Positions 13,780 to 21,678 of a DNA stretch of 21,853 nucleotides are shown here, piece by piece. The notes beneath the pieces are model-generated. The model had not been told where the DNA came from and searched no databases. It was given only the letters and a program-made list of their open reading frames with translations. The position numbers and the translations under genes are program-made. The stretch comes from JBDRTU01 sp043823825. Its GTDB lineage: Bacteria > Patescibacteriota > Patescibacteriia > Veblenbacterales > UBA10138. Numbering within the stretch: position 1 is the stretch's first letter; each line of letters opens with the position of its first letter. The stretch spans positions 1-21,853 of the forward strand of contig JBDRTU010000046.1 in assembly GCA_043823825.1 (NCBI GenBank), written 5' to 3'.

Positions 13780-14256
13780 TTAATTATTAGTAGTTGGGGG
13801 TTTATTAACTAATTGTTTAAAATCTTCAATGGGTATTTCGCCCGCTTCGGTTAGTTCCTTATAAAGCGAGCCGAGAACTCCGTTCACAAAGCGGCTAGAG
13901 GCATCGCCACCAAAAGCTTTGGCCAATTCAATTGATTCGTTAATAGCCACTTTGGGTGGAATTTCTTTATTAAATTTTAGCTCAAAAATCCCCAAACGTA
14001 AAATATTGCGGTCAATAGCGGTAATTTGATCTAAAGGCCATTCAGGAGCCAAACGAGTAATAAGTTGATCAAGCTCTGGTAAATGTTTGACTAAGCCAGT
14101 CGCCACTCGGATACTAAAACCTTCATCATTTAATCCAGGCGCTAACTCAGTCACATTTTTAGTAACGGTACTAACCAAGTCGCCTTTTTGGCCTAAAAAA
14201 TCCCATTGGAATAACGACTGCAAAATAACTGTGCGCGCTAAGTGTCGGTTAGACAT
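13780..14256 (-). CDS. nusB: Transcription antitermination factor NusB
   Basis: All-helical RNA-binding factor that with S10 recognises boxA in rRNA leaders. Evidence is the N-terminal NRHLARTVILQSLFQWDF segment, then WPLDQITAIDRNILRLGIFEL, PPKVAINESIELAKAFGGDASSRFVNGVLGSLYKEL, all in family order; at 158 residues it is slightly longer than E. coli NusB because of a C-terminal tail. It lies between rpmF and rnc with 60-70 base spacers. A boxA matching its target is found at 6279-6291. The spacer to rpmF contains the AGAATCTGG-type repeat also seen inside trmD. No Shine-Dalgarno site. Confidence 0.96.
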   Translation of the reverse strand: MSNRHLARTVILQSLFQWDFLGQKGDLVSTVTKNVTELAPGLNDEGFSIRVATGLVKHLPELDQLITRLAPEWPLDQITAIDRNILRLGIFELKFNKEIPPKVAINESIELAKAFGGDASSRFVNGVLGSLYKELTEAGEIPIEDFKQLVNKPPTTNN

Positions 14257-14315
14257 AATAATTTAGAATCTGGAAGCTAGAATTTAGAGTTAAGAATATG
14301 TTTTTATAATTCACT

Positions 14316-14543
14316 TTATTTCTTATCTTTCTTTTCTTCCTCAGCTTTTTTACCGGGTTTTGCTTTGCTCTTGATTTTTAGAACTAATCGCCCGCGATAA
14401 TAACCGCAGTTTGTACAAGCATGATGCGGCTTTACTGGTTTATGACAATGAGAGCAGTTAGAAAGATGTGTTTTACTAAGCGCAAAATGCGAAGCGCGGC
14501 GACGCTTGTGTGACGATGTACGCCTATGGCCAGGTAAACCCAT
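14316..14543 (-). CDS. rpmF: Ribosomal protein bL32
   Basis: Large-subunit ribosomal protein. The N-terminal GHRRTSSHKRRRASHFAL matches the family start, and a zinc ribbon with Cys30, 33, 43 and 46 (CSHC, CTNC) is complete, so this is the zinc-binding form. After GYYRGRLVLKI a Lys/Glu-rich tail of about 20 residues is added, similar in style to the tail of bS16 here. It is the first gene of the operon with nusB and rnc. AGGA about 11 bases before the ATG could be a weak ribosome-binding site. Confidence 0.95.
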   Translation of the reverse strand: MGLPGHRRTSSHKRRRASHFALSKTHLSNCSHCHKPVKPHHACTNCGYYRGRLVLKIKSKAKPGKKAEEEKKDKK

Positions 14544-14617
14544 ATTAGTTAGTTCCTAGTTGTTAGTAATTAGTTCTTAGTATTAAGTTTTTAGTTACCC
14601 ACACGAGGCATTATCAG

Positions 14618-14645
14618 ATTATAACGAATTTATGGTTTTTGGCAA
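14618..14645 (-). promoter_or_regulatory. Promoter of the rpmF-nusB-rnc operon
   Basis: On the minus strand TTGCCA (14645-14640), 16 bases, perfect TATAAT (14623-14618). The leader of about 70 bases consists largely of ACTAA-type short repeats. Confidence 0.8.
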
Positions 14646-14671
14646 GTTTATGTGGTAATTATCTTTTTATT

Positions 14672-14700
14672 TTAAAATAAAGCACTAAATGTGCTTTTTA
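14672..14700 (-). terminator. Terminator after gyrA
   Basis: AAAGCAC and GTGCTTT pair over seven bases around a five-base loop with T-rich sequence on both sides, so it can work in either direction. It lies about 50 bases after the gyrA stop. Confidence 0.75.
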
Positions 14701-14750
14701 TGTCTACCTGGATAAATTTAGCACAAAAAGAGAGTAGGAGATATTTATGT

Positions 14751-17216
14751 TTATACAAATGTTACGCTCGCAACTTTATCACTAGTTTCCTTAAATCTCA
14801 TTAACCTTACTCCTTGAGTGGCGCGGCCAAGTACGGAAACACTCTTTAATCGCAGGCGAATTACCTGGCCTTTTTCCGACATAATTACTAAGTCTTCAGC
14901 TTCTCGTTTGGCATTTACTACAAAAGCGTTAACTACTGACCCGGTTTTATCAGTGACATTAGCAGTTTTAACACCACTGCCGCCTCTTCCCTGCACTTTG
15001 TATTCCTTAAGGCGAGTTCGTTTACCAAAACCATTAGCCGTTACAATTAATAGCTGTTCTTCGGATGATGGTTTACCTTCGTTTACCAGATCCATACCAG
15101 TTATTTCATCATTGCCCTTTAGTCTAATGCCCCTTACGCCGGCAGCAGTGCGACCCATAGCGCGCACTGCCTTTTCTTTAAAGCGAATAGATTGTCCACG
15201 AGCAGTAACTAGCATTATATCATCTTGCCCAGTTGAAGTTTTAACCCAGCGTAAGTTGTCTGCATCCTTTAATTTAATAGAAATTAATCCTGAACGGCGG
15301 ACATTAGTAAAATCTTTAATATCAACTTTTTTAATTACTCCTTTGGCAGTAACCATAATTAAATATTTATAACCTTCCCAGTCTGATAAAGTCATAACTT
15401 CGGAAACAATTTCCCCGGGCGCTAATTGCAAAAAATTAACTACTGCCTGACCCTTGGCAGTACGAGTGGCTTGGGGTACTTCATAAGCCTTAAGTTCAAA
15501 TACTCGCCCACGTGTGGTAAAGAATAATAAATCAGCATGGGTGGTAGTGGAAAACAAATGTTCAACAGTGTCTGCTTCTTTAGTAGTTAAACCAATTACC
15601 CCTTTTCCACCTCGGCCTTGGGTTTTAAAAGTGGTGGGCGGAATCCGTTTGATATAACCATCTTTAGTAATCAGAACTACAGTCGCTTCATTGGGAATTA
15701 AATCTTCTTGCGTAAATTTATCAATTGCACCGGCCATTACTTGGGTTAATCTGGGTTTGGCATGTTTGGCTTTAATTTCTGACAACTCGGTTTTAATAAT
15801 GCCTAAAATTTTTTTAGGATGATCTAAAATGTCTTTTAATTCTTTAATTAATTTTCGTTTTTCTTTTAATTCTTCTTCTACCTTAAGGCGTTCCAAATTA
15901 GCCAGTTGCTGCAGCTTCATTTCCAAAATCGCTACTGCCTGGCGTTCGGATAATTTAAAGCGCTTGATTAAATTAATTTTGGCATCATCACGATCGCGCG
16001 ATTTTTTAATAGTACTGATTATTTTATCAATAACTTCTAAAGCCATTACCAATCCTTCTAAAATGTGCGCCCGATCTCGAGCACGATTAAGCTCAAAAGT
16101 CGTCCGGCGCGTGATTACCTCTTGGCGGTGCTTGATATAAGCTTCCAGTGCGGCTTTTAGTGTTAATACGCGCGGTTGGATGCCGTCTACCAAAGCCAGC
16201 ATGTTCAAATGAAAAGAATCCTGTAACTGTGTTAGTTTGTAGAGCTGGTTAAGAACTTTTTTTGGATAGGCGTCTTTTTTTAATTCAATTACTACTCTGA
16301 TTCCTTCTTTGTCTGATTCGTCGCGCAGGTCGCGAATGCCCTCAATTTTTTTATCTTTAACCAATTCGGCAATATGTATTATTAAATTAGCTTTATTTAC
16401 CTGGTATGGCAGTTCTGTTACTACAATTTGAAAACCATTTTTTCCTTCAGTAATCTCTGCCTTGGCGCGCATCGCAATTGAACCCTTGCCGGTGCCGTAT
16501 GCTTGTTTAATATCTGCTTTATTAAAAATAATGCCGGCAGTAGGGAAATCTGGTCCTTTAACAAATTGCATTAAATCATCAACATCAGCATCTTTGTTAT
16601 CAATTAAGTAGGTGATAGCGTCAATTAATTCTCCTAAATTATGGGGTGGAATAGAAGTGGCCATACCTACTGCAATACCCATAGTGCCATTCAGTAGTAA
16701 GTTTGGTAGCTTAGCAGGTAAAACTTTTGGTTCTTGGTGACTACCGTCGTAATTAGGAATCAAATCAACTGTATCTTTTTCCAAATCTAATAATAATTCC
16801 TCGGCAATTGGAGTCAGTTTGGATTCGGTGTAACGCATGGCGGCGGCTGAATCTCCGTCAATTGAACCAAAGTTACCCTGTCCCCAAACTAAAGGCGCGC
16901 GCATAGCAAAAGGTTGGGCTAAGCGTACTAACGAGTCGTAAACTGCGACGTCTCCATGCGGGTGGTATTTACCTAAAACTTCACCAACTACCGTGGCTGA
17001 TTTGCGGAATTTTGCTGCTGGTCGTAAACCAATTGTCCACATCGCATACAAAATACGGCGATGAACTGGTTTTAAACCATCGCGAACATCAGGCAAAGCT
17101 CGTGCCACAATAACCGACATAGCGTAATCTAAGTAGGATTCTTGCATCTCCTCAACAATCGGTCGTTCGATTATTTTGTGTTCGTGGTAGGCTTTGGCTC
17201 GTTGTTGGTCAGCCAT
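14751..17216 (-). CDS. gyrA: DNA gyrase subunit A
   Basis: The DNA-cutting subunit of gyrase, which introduces negative supercoils with GyrB. The winged-helix and tower region begins RALPDVRDGLKPVHRRILYAM, and the catalytic tyrosine is Tyr129 in AAAMRYTES. The C-terminal domain has six-blade type repeats with a GyrA box (TQGRGGKGV), which argues for GyrA over ParC. In the quinolone region the motif is HPHGDVAVYDSLVR: Val90 stands where E. coli has Ser83, while Asp94 (E. coli Asp87) is kept. At 821 residues the length is normal. It is last in an operon after the MBL and one-TM genes, starting two bases after the preceding stop. gyrB is not in the window. Confidence 0.97.
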   Translation of the reverse strand: MADQQRAKAYHEHKIIERPIVEEMQESYLDYAMSVIVARALPDVRDGLKPVHRRILYAMWTIGLRPAAKFRKSATVVGEVLGKYHPHGDVAVYDSLVRLAQPFAMRAPLVWGQGNFGSIDGDSAAAMRYTESKLTPIAEELLLDLEKDTVDLIPNYDGSHQEPKVLPAKLPNLLLNGTMGIAVGMATSIPPHNLGELIDAITYLIDNKDADVDDLMQFVKGPDFPTAGIIFNKADIKQAYGTGKGSIAMRAKAEITEGKNGFQIVVTELPYQVNKANLIIHIAELVKDKKIEGIRDLRDESDKEGIRVVIELKKDAYPKKVLNQLYKLTQLQDSFHLNMLALVDGIQPRVLTLKAALEAYIKHRQEVITRRTTFELNRARDRAHILEGLVMALEVIDKIISTIKKSRDRDDAKINLIKRFKLSERQAVAILEMKLQQLANLERLKVEEELKEKRKLIKELKDILDHPKKILGIIKTELSEIKAKHAKPRLTQVMAGAIDKFTQEDLIPNEATVVLITKDGYIKRIPPTTFKTQGRGGKGVIGLTTKEADTVEHLFSTTTHADLLFFTTRGRVFELKAYEVPQATRTAKGQAVVNFLQLAPGEIVSEVMTLSDWEGYKYLIMVTAKGVIKKVDIKDFTNVRRSGLISIKLKDADNLRWVKTSTGQDDIMLVTARGQSIRFKEKAVRAMGRTAAGVRGIRLKGNDEITGMDLVNEGKPSSEEQLLIVTANGFGKRTRLKEYKVQGRGGSGVKTANVTDKTGSVVNAFVVNAKREAEDLVIMSEKGQVIRLRLKSVSVLGRATQGVRLMRFKETSDKVASVTFV

Positions 17217-17218
17217 AA

Positions 17219-17458
17219 TTAGTTGCTATTAGTGAATGGTTGATTAGTGAGAGATTTATCAAAAGATTTAAATGTTGATTGAAACAAATTTGATTGATTG
17301 GGCGTTTGTTGGTTGATTTTTTTAAAATTTAAGTAAATAGTAACAGCGGTTAAAATCATTATCACCACTACGGCCAGAATAAGCAGGAAACGGTAAAGGT
17401 GATTAATGGGTTGGTGTGGCGAATCTTCCTGTCGTTTACTTTTACCAGTTGATTTCAC
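17219..17458 (-). CDS. Small single-span membrane protein, function unknown
   Basis: A 79-residue protein with a basic, Gln-rich N-terminus, one hydrophobic segment (about residues 23-45, YRFLLILAVVVIMILTAVTIYL) and an Asn/Gln/Ser-rich tail probably outside the membrane. I do not recognise a family. It starts with GTG only five bases after the stop of the MBL gene and ends two bases before gyrA, so all three are probably co-translated. The tight packing is the main evidence that it is real. Confidence 0.7.
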   Translation of the reverse strand: MKSTGKSKRQEDSPHQPINHLYRFLLILAVVVIMILTAVTIYLNFKKINQQTPNQSNLFQSTFKSFDKSLTNQPFTNSN

Positions 17459-17463
17459 AAAAA

Positions 17464-18123
17464 TTAGGCATTAAGTACGACTACTTTGGTTTCTTCGCTC
17501 GGTAAATCTTTTTTGTTGATTTTATATTTTCCGGAAATTCGATCGTTATGTTTAACACCCATAGCTTTTAAAAATTTATCTACCACGTCAAGCTTTATTT
17601 TTAAACCAGGAAGATGATAATGGATAGGGATGACAATCCTTGGTTCAACTTGGCGAATAATTTCCACTGCTTGTTTGGCATCAATTGTGTAAGTGCCGCC
17701 TACGGGTAATATCAAAACATCTACTCCCTCCAGTTGCTCTAATTGTTCGTTGGTTAGTTCAGCTTGGCCTAAATCTCCTAGGTGCGCCAAAAGGATTCCT
17801 TCACTTTCTAACACATACATCGTGATAGTGCCCCGTTCACTACCTTGCGAATTATCGTGATATCCAGGGACGCCATAAATAAAGGTTTGTTTTACTTCAT
17901 ATTCGCCCGGTCCTTTAATTAAAAAATAATCTCCCGCAACTCCGGCGGTGTAATTATGGTCAAAATGGTCATGGGTAATAGCAACAATATCACCACTAAG
18001 CCGTGGCAACTTTAGCCCCACTTTGGCTGACTCATAAGGATCAAAAATTACAGTTACCTCTCCATTGGGTCCTGGTTTAGTTTGTATTTTGAGACAGGCT
18101 TGTCCGAACCATTCTATATACAT
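17464..18123 (-). CDS. MBL-fold metal-dependent hydrolase (UlaG-like)
   Basis: A metallo-beta-lactamase-fold protein of 219 residues. The zinc-binding motif HDHFDH (residues 51-56) is complete, followed later by the H of YGVPGYHD, the Asp of LGDLGQ and the His of VIPIHYH, all expected ligands. Overall it resembles the L-ascorbate-lactonase-like branch (UlaG, YtnP-like) often annotated only as Zn-dependent hydrolase; the substrate cannot be read from sequence. ATG 18123 is chosen because AAAGGG stands just upstream, over a possible start seven codons earlier. It leads the operon with the one-TM gene and gyrA, divergent from rpsA. Confidence 0.9.
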   Translation of the reverse strand: MYIEWFGQACLKIQTKPGPNGEVTVIFDPYESAKVGLKLPRLSGDIVAITHDHFDHNYTAGVAGDYFLIKGPGEYEVKQTFIYGVPGYHDNSQGSERGTITMYVLESEGILLAHLGDLGQAELTNEQLEQLEGVDVLILPVGGTYTIDAKQAVEIIRQVEPRIVIPIHYHLPGLKIKLDVVDKFLKAMGVKHNDRISGKYKINKKDLPSEETKVVVLNA

Positions 18124-18203
18124 ATTACCCTTTAATTCTAGCAAATTTTTTAGCCTTTGGGAAGAGATTTTATAGTTTCCAAGTTTGGTGCAAAGGGGAG
18201 GGC

Positions 18204-18232
18204 TTGCTAAATTTACGGTTTTCCGATATCCT
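18204..18232 (+). promoter_or_regulatory. Possible promoter of rpsA
   Basis: TTGCTA (18204-18209), 17 bases, TATCCT (18227-18232). Plausible but not strong; it would give a leader of about 100 bases holding the structure at 18271-18327. Confidence 0.5.
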
Positions 18233-18270
18233 TAAAAGGCTTAATAATTATCTTATTTATCTAACTCGGG

Positions 18271-18327
18271 GCTTAACCACCCTGGGGCCTAGGGGTTTAA
18301 AAAACGCCTGGGTTAAAACCTTTTTTT
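18271..18327 (+). promoter_or_regulatory. Attenuator-like structure in the rpsA leader
   Basis: GGTTTAA (18294-18300) can pair with TTAAAACC (18313-18320, one bulge) to make a hairpin directly followed by seven T, a terminator shape only 15 bases before the first ATG. Upstream, TTAACCACCC (18273-18282) can instead pair with GGGTTAA (18310-18316), which would break that hairpin. Two mutually exclusive folds in front of a ribosomal protein gene suggest feedback control; this is inference. Confidence 0.45.
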
Positions 18328-18341
18328 ATTACCTAAAACTT

Positions 18342-19598
18342 ATGGTGAAAGTGGCGCAGAAATCATCAATGGAAAAGTTGTTAGAAACCAGTACTATGGT
18401 TGGTATTCCTAAAGTGGGAGATTTAGTTGAGGGTAAGGTAATATCGGTAAGTAAGAGTGAGGTAAGATTAGATATTTCCGGTTTGACCACTGGCATAGTA
18501 CGCAGTCGGGAGCTTTTTGATGAATCAGGCGAGTATACAGGTATTAAAGTGGATGACTTGGTTCAAGCCACTGTTATTGAATTAGAAAATGAAAATGGCG
18601 AAATGGAACTGTCGCTTCGGCGCGCTGGTCACCGTAAGGCTTGGGATAAGTTAGAGGATCTTAGAGGTAAAGGCGGTATAGTGAAAGTTAAAATAGTGGA
18701 CGCCAACAAAGGCGGTTTAATGGTAAAGCTGGGACAGGTGCCTGGTTTCTTGCCAGTATCGCAATTAACCGTAGAACATTATCCTCGGGTGGAAGGTGGC
18801 GACAAAGGAAGAATTTTGGAATTATTAAAAAAGTTCATTGGCGAGTTTTTTGAAGTTAAAATTATTACCGTTGATGAGGTGGAGGAAAAATTAATAGTCT
18901 CGGAACGAGCCGCTTGGGAAGAACAGCAACATGGTAAGATAGAAAAGTATAAAGCGGGAGCAGAAGTAGAAGGAGTGGTTTCTGGTGTAGTAGATTTTGG
19001 TTGCTTTGTGAAATTTGACGATGGCTTAGAAGGCCTGGTGCACATTTCCGAATTGGCCTGGCAACGTATTGATAATCCTCATGAGGTAGTGAAAGTGGGA
19101 CAACGTGTTAAAGCAAAAATTATTAATGTTGAAGGTTCAAAAATTTCTTTATCCCTTCGTCGTCTACTTGATGATCCTTGGAAACAGGTAAAAGAAAAGT
19201 ATAAAGTAGGAGATAAAGTAAAAGGTAAGGTGCTAAAAGTTAATCCTTTTGGTTTGTTTGTTGAGCTAGACGATGAGATACATGGTTTGGCTCATATTTC
19301 AGAATTGTCAGATAAGCCGATACAAGATGCTTCCCAGGTAGCCAAAGCGGACGATAAGATAGATTTTAAAATAATTTCTATTGATCCCCACGATCACCGC
19401 TTAGGTTTATCTATTAAAGCGTTGAAGGCAAAGCCCAGAGTTAAGAAGACGGAAGATAAAGAGAGTAAGGATAATAAAGAAGATTTTATTGAGAAAGAAG
19501 ATGAAGCTAAAGATGACGAGAAAACTGATCAACAGGAGGTTAATCAGTTGTCGAACACCAACCATAAAGAATTAAAAGAAGAAGCAAACAAAGAGTAA
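18342..19598 (+). CDS. rpsA: Ribosomal protein S1 (four S1 repeats)
   Basis: An RNA-binding protein that helps mRNA onto the 30S subunit. Four S1 motifs follow one another: VGDLVEGKVISVSKSEVRLDI, GIVKVKIVDANKGGLMVKLGQ, GAEVEGVVSGVVDFGCFVKF and VGDKVKGKVLKVNPFGLFVEL. The third and fourth are the best preserved, each with the HISEL element. The last 60 residues are Lys/Glu/Asp-rich and disordered-looking. Four repeats, rather than six, is usual outside proteobacteria. The frame is open from 18204, but the upstream part overlaps promoter and leader structure, so ATG 18342 is chosen; ATG 18369 is also possible. No Shine-Dalgarno site precedes either, notable because S1 serves such mRNAs. Confidence 0.93.
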   Translation: MVKVAQKSSMEKLLETSTMVGIPKVGDLVEGKVISVSKSEVRLDISGLTTGIVRSRELFDESGEYTGIKVDDLVQATVIELENENGEMELSLRRAGHRKAWDKLEDLRGKGGIVKVKIVDANKGGLMVKLGQVPGFLPVSQLTVEHYPRVEGGDKGRILELLKKFIGEFFEVKIITVDEVEEKLIVSERAAWEEQQHGKIEKYKAGAEVEGVVSGVVDFGCFVKFDDGLEGLVHISELAWQRIDNPHEVVKVGQRVKAKIINVEGSKISLSLRRLLDDPWKQVKEKYKVGDKVKGKVLKVNPFGLFVELDDEIHGLAHISELSDKPIQDASQVAKADDKIDFKIISIDPHDHRLGLSIKALKAKPRVKKTEDKESKDNKEDFIEKEDEAKDDEKTDQQEVNQLSNTNHKELKEEANKE

Positions 19599-19604
19599 CT
19601 ACTA

Positions 19605-19633
19605 TTGTCAACTCATACCAGGCTCGTTATAAT
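19605..19633 (+). promoter_or_regulatory. Promoter of ftsH
   Basis: TTGTCA (19605-19610), exactly 17 bases, perfect TATAAT (19628-19633). Starts about 17 bases before the ATG, so the leader is very short and has no Shine-Dalgarno site. Confidence 0.88.
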
Positions 19634-19649
19634 GTATTGGCAATACATT
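19631..19649. promoter_or_regulatory. Operator-like palindrome at the ftsH start point
   Basis: AATGTATTG and CAATACATT are perfect 9-bp arms around a single G. The palindrome overlaps the -10 box and covers the predicted transcription start, the usual place for a repressor site. No regulator gene is adjacent. Confidence 0.6.
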
Positions 19650-19656
19650 AATTTTT

Positions 19657-21471
19657 ATGCGTAGTATTATTAAAAATTTTCTAATTTTCTTTTTACTATT
19701 CCTGGCGTTGGCCAGCATTTTTTCGCTATACTCATCTTCTTCTCAAACATTTGAACAAGTCGGTATTAATAAAGTGGTGACCGAATTGGAGCAGGGTGAG
19801 GTTAAGTCTATTACCGTGGAAAGTGATGAATTAACCGTAGTACTAAAAGACGAGCGGGTGTTAAAGGCCAAAAAAGAAGGTAATGAGTCACTAGCAGAGT
19901 TGGTTAAAAATTATGGAATTGATCCGGCTAAACTTCGTGCCGTTGAAGTGGAGATTAAAAGCCAATCAGGTTTAAAATTCTGGCTGGCCACTATTCTACC
20001 TTTCTTAATACCTTTTGTTTTGATTGTTGGATTTATTTATTTTATGTCGCGTCAAATACAGGGTGCCAATATGCGTGCTTTGTCTTTTGGTCAGTCGAGG
20101 GCTAAAGAGACTGATCGTCGGAATAAAAAAAAGATAACCTTTAAAGATGTGGCTGGAGTTAAAGAAGCTAAAGTGGAATTAGAGGAAGTGGTTGAGTTTT
20201 TAAAAAATCAGGGAAAATTTTTAGCTTTGGGCGCCCGAATTCCTAAAGGTGTTTTGTTAGTGGGAGCGCCTGGCACTGGTAAAACACTTCTCGCGAGAGC
20301 AGTGGCGGGGGAAGCCAATGTTCCCTTTTATCACATCTCGGGTTCTGAATTTGTAGAAATGTTTGTTGGCGTTGGCGCTTCGCGAGTAAGGGATTTATTT
20401 ACTAAGGCGAAAAAAACCGCTCCTTGCATTGTTTTTATTGATGAAATTGACGCCGTAGGACGACAGCGGGGCGCTGGTTTAGGCGGTGGTCATGATGAGC
20501 GCGAGCAAACATTAAATCAAATTTTAGTGGAAATGGATGGCTTTGATACTGATACTAATATTATTGTTATTGCCGCGACCAACCGTCCCGATGTGTTAGA
20601 CCCCGCGTTGCTGCGGCCGGGACGCTTTGATCGTCGCGTAATGTTAGATTCGCCAGACATTGCCGATCGGCAGGCTATTTTAGAAGTGCATGCCAAGCAA
20701 AAACCACTGGATGATACAGTAAAGTTAAGAATTATTGCTGAACGTACCCCTGGTTTTAGTGGAGCCGATTTAGCTAATTTATTAAATGAAGCTTCTATTC
20801 TGGCTGCGCGCCGTAATAAGAAAAAAATTAGTCTAGACGAATGTCTAGAAAGTATTGAAAAAGTAATGCTGGGGCCAGAGCGCAGGAGTATGATTATTTC
20901 CGAGCGTGAAAAAAAGATTACCGCCTATCACGAGGCTGGTCATGCTTTAGTTGCGCACATCTTACCTAATACTGATCCAGTACATAAAATTTCGATCATT
21001 GCTCGCGGACAAGCAGCCGGTTATATTTTAAAGCTGCCAACAGAAGACCGGCGTATGCATCCAAAATCAGAATTTGTGGAAGACTTGTCTGTGATGCTGG
21101 CCGGGCATGCCACTGAATTATTTATTTTTGGCGAGGTGACTACCGGTGCACACAATGATTTACTACAGGCGACCAAGCTGGCCCGCAAATTAGTAACTGA
21201 ATTTGGCATGAGCGACAAAATGGGGCCGCGTACTTTTGGTCAGAAAGATGAAATGGTATTTTTAGGGCGGGAAATACATGAACGGCGCGATTACAGCGAA
21301 AAAATAGCTCAACAAATAGATGAGGAAGTTTCTCGGTTCTTGCAAGAAGCTTATAAAAAAGCGCAAGAGTTAATTAAAAAAGAGAAAGCGCGTTTAGAAA
21401 AAGTGGTAAAGGTATTATTAGCCAAAGAAACCTTAGAGCGGGAAGAATTTGAGACTTTAATGGCGCATTAA
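19657..21471 (+). CDS. ftsH: ATP-dependent zinc metalloprotease FtsH
   Basis: Membrane-anchored AAA+ protease that extracts and degrades damaged membrane and regulatory proteins as a hexamer. Two membrane spans (about residues 7-25 and 107-130) flank the periplasmic domain. The AAA module has Walker A GAPGTGKT (203-210), Walker B VFIDEID (259-265), the pore-loop FVGVG (236-240) and the second region of homology ending RPGRFDR (320-326). The protease has HEAGH (425-429) and the third zinc ligand Asp501 in TTGAHNDLLQAT. Its 604 residues are normal, and all motifs are intact. It is monocistronic by promoter position. Confidence 0.98.
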   Translation: MRSIIKNFLIFFLLFLALASIFSLYSSSSQTFEQVGINKVVTELEQGEVKSITVESDELTVVLKDERVLKAKKEGNESLAELVKNYGIDPAKLRAVEVEIKSQSGLKFWLATILPFLIPFVLIVGFIYFMSRQIQGANMRALSFGQSRAKETDRRNKKKITFKDVAGVKEAKVELEEVVEFLKNQGKFLALGARIPKGVLLVGAPGTGKTLLARAVAGEANVPFYHISGSEFVEMFVGVGASRVRDLFTKAKKTAPCIVFIDEIDAVGRQRGAGLGGGHDEREQTLNQILVEMDGFDTDTNIIVIAATNRPDVLDPALLRPGRFDRRVMLDSPDIADRQAILEVHAKQKPLDDTVKLRIIAERTPGFSGADLANLLNEASILAARRNKKKISLDECLESIEKVMLGPERRSMIISEREKKITAYHEAGHALVAHILPNTDPVHKISIIARGQAAGYILKLPTEDRRMHPKSEFVEDLSVMLAGHATELFIFGEVTTGAHNDLLQATKLARKLVTEFGMSDKMGPRTFGQKDEMVFLGREIHERRDYSEKIAQQIDEEVSRFLQEAYKKAQELIKKEKARLEKVVKVLLAKETLEREEFETLMAH

Positions 21472-21510
21472 GACCGCTGGCACATTTAGGCTTAGAGTAA
21501 GTATCAAATG

Positions 21511-21601
21511 GATTGTTATAGTAAGCGAAGCAAAGCAACCTTCCTTAAATTAGTATAAATTACAACGACGCCCTGCCAACGGCGGGATTCCTCACAATGA
21601 C
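21511..21601. repeat. Diverged palindromic repeat of the TCATTGCGAG type
   Basis: Ends in CCTCACAATGACAT and begins with GGATTG..AAGCGAAGCAAAGCAACC, clearly related to the element at 6314-6388 but with several changes in the outer arm. It fills most of the ftsH downstream spacer. Confidence 0.6.
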
Positions 21602-21639
21602 ATCAGTAAAGAGGCTGGCGGTTTTACCCACCTTGGTTG

Positions 21640-21662
21640 TATAATGTAAGTATAGATACTTA
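21640..21662 (+). promoter_or_regulatory. -10 box and start-point palindrome of the last gene
   Basis: Perfect TATAAT at 21640-21645 without a convincing -35. TAAGTAT-AG-ATACTTA (21647-21662) is a perfect 7-bp inverted repeat over the expected start point, similar in placement to that at ftsH. Confidence 0.55.
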
Positions 21663-21678
21663 AACGGAGGATTTTTTT

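Noticed and set aside
18204..18341. N-terminal extension of S1
   Set aside because: The frame is open but overlaps the likely promoter and attenuator, has no good start codon and does not resemble S1.
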